This document shows positions 61,139 through 64,000 of a DNA stretch of 64,000 nucleotides, in pieces. This DNA comes from Gonatopus flavifemur. Its lineage: Eukaryota; Arthropoda; Insecta; Hymenoptera; Dryinidae. The translations under genes and the position numbers were made by a program. Position 1 is the stretch's first letter; the number at the start of each line of letters is the position of its first letter. The notes below the pieces were generated by a model, which made no database searches, was not told the origin of the DNA, and worked only from the letters and a program-made list of their open reading frames with translations. The stretch lies in contig JAFFJZ010000003.1 of assembly GCA_018340375.1 (NCBI GenBank), positions 16,430,001 through 16,494,000 of the forward strand, given 5' to 3'.

Positions 61139-63126
61139 GAAGAAAAAAAGAAATATCAGGATCGACAGGGTACCGATTAATCGTAGCTATCTTGAGTTCG
61201 AGAGATTCCTTGGTAACAATAATGATGGTAAATGGAAAAGCCATGTATTTAAAATCGACAGAAATAAGAAAAATATGAGACTCAATACTAGAGTAATTGG
61301 ACAATTAATGAAGATCTGAATTGGCAGACAGTGAGTAAATCGTAAGAGATATGGAGATACGTTGGATACGTGACAATGAAAAGGAAGATTTTGAATATGG
61401 TCAAGGATTGACGGGAACGCGTTAAATCAATCAATGATGAAATTTATCAATACAGTTACAATATTTTATCATTCGAATGAACTATGAAACATTTTGGTTG
61501 AATTAATATACATGAATTCTTCTTTTGAATTCCATAAATACGATTCAATTACATTTGCAACGATTCATTCAATTTCAAATTTAGTTCTGACCCATTCAAA
61601 CTCTTATCTTATTGAACCTCTCAAATGTAACCATTCTGCATACGAAAACACTTTTGCATTTAGAAAGATACTTACATGCACGTATGTGTGTACATATACT
61701 GTTAGAGATCTCTTCGTGTTCAAAGTTCACTACAGGTCGATAAAATGTGCGGAAACGAGAACGATGCTGTGAATAGCTAATGCGAGCTGGACATAGACTA
61801 CTGCTGATTCGAAAGGGCACTCACGATGATGTACTAGTATATATGTATATATACATATTATATAAGCAAATTACAAATACGTCAACCTCGTGTAATCCAA
61901 CTTTCTAAGGTTTTACTTGAACGTTCGTGCATAGTTATGACGTAAAACGATAGAATATTAAATGAAGATTGGAGTTGACGTCACATAAACATACGACGTG
62001 AATTCAATTTGAAATAGTTAGACATTTTTCTAACCATTCCTTGAGAATTTTTTTTAAAAAAATTTATAGTAGCAAAACAAATGACCAGATAGATTCGGAA
62101 AAAATTGTAAAATATGAGTAACATGCCTGAGTACAAACACTGATTACACAGTCACATAACCATGAATGAATCTTCAAAAATAATGGCATAAAAATATGCC
62201 TTTGAATAAATCAACATGAATAAAATGATATATGATTTTCATTAAAATCGTCAGCATTAATGTACAACCCTTCAACAACATACACAATACCGCTCCACTT
62301 GATGGTGCGGCATGATTCGTTTATTAAACAGAAGTAGCCTTGATAAACGGGCTCAAATGAATAATATTATTCATAGTTGGAGAATTAAACACGTGAAGAT
62401 AAAATCTTTGAATACTAACTAACTTGCTGAATACAATTGAATGTTGAAAAGTATCTTCAATAGTGTTAATTTTAGCACCCTATATGTACCACAATAAAGA
62501 TCTCCTACTCCTGTCCAGATAGTTTGAAAATAAATATATATCTATTTAAATATAGTTTTCATCCCCTGATTATAATACTCGATATAATCCTTTCTTCTTT
62601 CGCTAAAATGATGAATTTCATCCGATCAAACAATCCAATTGATAAAATTCTTTCATGAAAATTGAACATCCGTCCATATTTGCTGTTCTATCACAATTTA
62701 AATATAATCCAAAAACCGTTCTCAGAATGTAATGGAATCCGCTGAGGGAATGAATTCAGTGTTCAGCGCCATCGCTTTACTCATACGGATCTTGGCGTCA
62801 CGATTACTCTTCGCTGGATCATATTTCAAATGAATATTTGTCAAATATCAGAGAACTGATCAAACCACGTAGGCCGCAGATTTTACGAAACGAGAAGTGC
62901 AGTTTTATTTCTGATTCTCTTCTCGGTTGCGTTTAATTCCACTCTTCGACACGTTCGAGATGAATCTAGGGATTATTCCACATAGGGAGAATCTGTCTCG
63001 TTACTTGACGCTTATAGGATCGATTATTAAAATCTTATTTACTTTTCTTCAAAAAGTAATGGTTTCTCTGGATTTTACAATTCAACTGATTAGTTCGTAA
63101 CATCGCCGAAACTGTTGATGCGTTTC

Positions 63127-63138
63127 GACGCCAAGTAC
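63127..63138 (+). repeat. GACGCCAAGTAC motif, copy 3
   Basis: An exact 12-mer preceded by GCGTTTC, as at 20,724 (GCATTTC). It lies 350 bases from an opposite-facing exact copy at 63,489. Confidence 0.6.
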
Positions 63139-63488
63139 CCATAAGAGAACAAAAAACTGTACGTACGTGTGATGTATGCACATAATAAAAGAGAACATAA
63201 TATATAGGTCATACGTGCAAGATAATCATAATCCGTATCCGTATCTTCTACCACCCGCATGCATAATTCACGTTATCTCTTCGAGGAGCGATAAATATTC
63301 GTTGCATGGATGCCCACGTCGAGCATGTAACTTTGTTTGGTTTGATTGATAAACTTCTGACTGTATGTATATCGCAACGTCGTTTCAATTCATAGATTAT
63401 TATTACTTTTAAGCATTCCACTGTTCATGAATTACATGAAATTGCCCTTCGATTTCATATCCTTCCTGCGCACATCGAATTCCTCCTC

Positions 63489-63500
63489 GTACTTGGCGTC
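63489..63500 (-). repeat. GACGCCAAGTAC motif, copy 4
   Basis: An exact 12-mer on the minus strand, preceded on that strand by TTTGAAACG. With copy 3 it forms a convergent pair, like the 22,248/22,757 pair. Confidence 0.6.
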
Positions 63501-64000
63501 CGTTTCAAAAAAACCAAAAAAATCACATAATTATCCGAGAAAATTCACACGCATGGGAGTTCGATTCACTTTGAAATGTAAAAACTCATCGTATCACAAA
63601 GAACGGCAAGTTTTTAAAGTCAAAACACGAGAAATATATACTATTACGATTTTCATATACTTCTGGGATGAATATACTCGTGTCGTCTCAAAGCTCAGGG
63701 TGAAAATTATAAATACAAACGAGTGTGGTTGAAGCGAGTAATTTGAATGTCCTCCGGGTCAACATCAAAGCAAGTATTTTTGCATTTTCTTTTTACAATA
63801 ACGAGCGATAAAAGAGCATACAATGAATGGGTCATAATTCTGTTATGTACATTGTATATCCGCACCACTCTTTTCTCTATGAATCCAAACGAAATATAGT
63901 ATAAGCATTGTTTGTAGGATATTTTCAAAGCATATCTCACATCTCGATTCAAACTCATTCAATTCATGGAATATAATCGAAAATTAATTCTCGAAATGAA

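Larger units (their letters stand above)
57016..64000. other. Non-coding stretch, no gene supported
   Basis: AT-rich. Separate entries cover the foldback copy at 57.4 kb, the hairpin at 59,314, the island at 59.4-59.7 kb, the overlapping frames at 60.6-61.1 kb and the two GACGCCAAGTAC motifs near 63 kb. A palindrome of 18 AT-rich bases lies at about 61,839-61,858. Positions 62,720-63,010 are GC-richer and could be regulatory. No RNA gene or exon pair is recognised. Confidence 0.5.

Noticed and set aside
1..64000. CRISPR array, operon, prophage or other bacterial system
   Set aside because: There are no regularly spaced direct repeats, no gene arrays with ribosome binding sites and no long frames. 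The sequence is eukaryotic in character.

Overview
The window looks like animal nuclear DNA, most likely from an insect, and the CpG-tolerant, AT-rich make-up would fit a hymenopteran. That assignment is inference only. The sequence is roughly two-thirds A+T, CpG is not visibly depleted (TCGA, CGTT and ACG are common), there are no bacterial-style gene arrays, and open reading frames rarely exceed 100 codons. The longest frame, 155 codons, is only slightly longer than chance predicts for this composition. No complete protein-coding gene can be supported. The window is best read as intergenic DNA or part of a very long intron, filled with short degraded DNA transposons and a few GC-richer islands that may be regulatory.

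Layout. Positions 1-740 hold a repeat fragment, a tRNA-like segment on the minus strand and a clean 227-bp foldback element. Positions 740-11,300 are mostly unique, with several hairpins, one weak exon-like frame at about 2.7 kb, an AGCT-rich miniature element at 6.6 kb and a splice-site pair at 7,081/7,082 that resembles a recursive (ratchet) splice point. At 11.3 kb there is an Arg/Ser-rich frame broken by one in-frame TGA, the only piece resembling a mobile-element protein. At 13.2 kb lies a roughly 270-bp AGAGTG-rich element whose inverted partner is at 36.1 kb. The stretch 13.5-24 kb is largely unique and holds a GC-richer, enhancer-like island at 21.0-21.4 kb with a perfect 11+11-bp dyad.

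From 24 to 47 kb miniature inverted-repeat elements are dense. They include three CACGG-ended AGCT elements (24.3, 26.6 and 42.6 kb), a 931-bp element with CCCATGTGGAAATT ends and an internal minisatellite (28.1-29.0 kb), a 120-bp element with ACCCnnCTAGAAATT ends (29.2 kb), a pogo/Tigger-like terminus (32.7 kb), a hairpin element (35.3-35.6 kb), scattered TTGGCCCA-type fragments (34.5, 37.2-38.0 and 46.8 kb) and a 630-bp element with CCCAACAAACAC ends (42.3-42.9 kb) that appears to carry a nested insertion. Positions 47-64 kb hold a tRNA-like SINE candidate, a purine-rich tract, a 24-bp perfect palindrome, GATCAT repeats, a second possible ratchet site at 55.5 kb, a foldback family in two opposite copies (56.3 and 57.4 kb) and further enhancer-like islands.

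The most unusual signals are the 12-mer GACGCCAAGTAC, which recurs four times exactly and once with one change far above chance, and the two pyrimidine-tract AG/GT sites on the same strand. If real, the splice sites would place the window inside a long plus-strand intron. Nothing forms a coherent multi-gene system.
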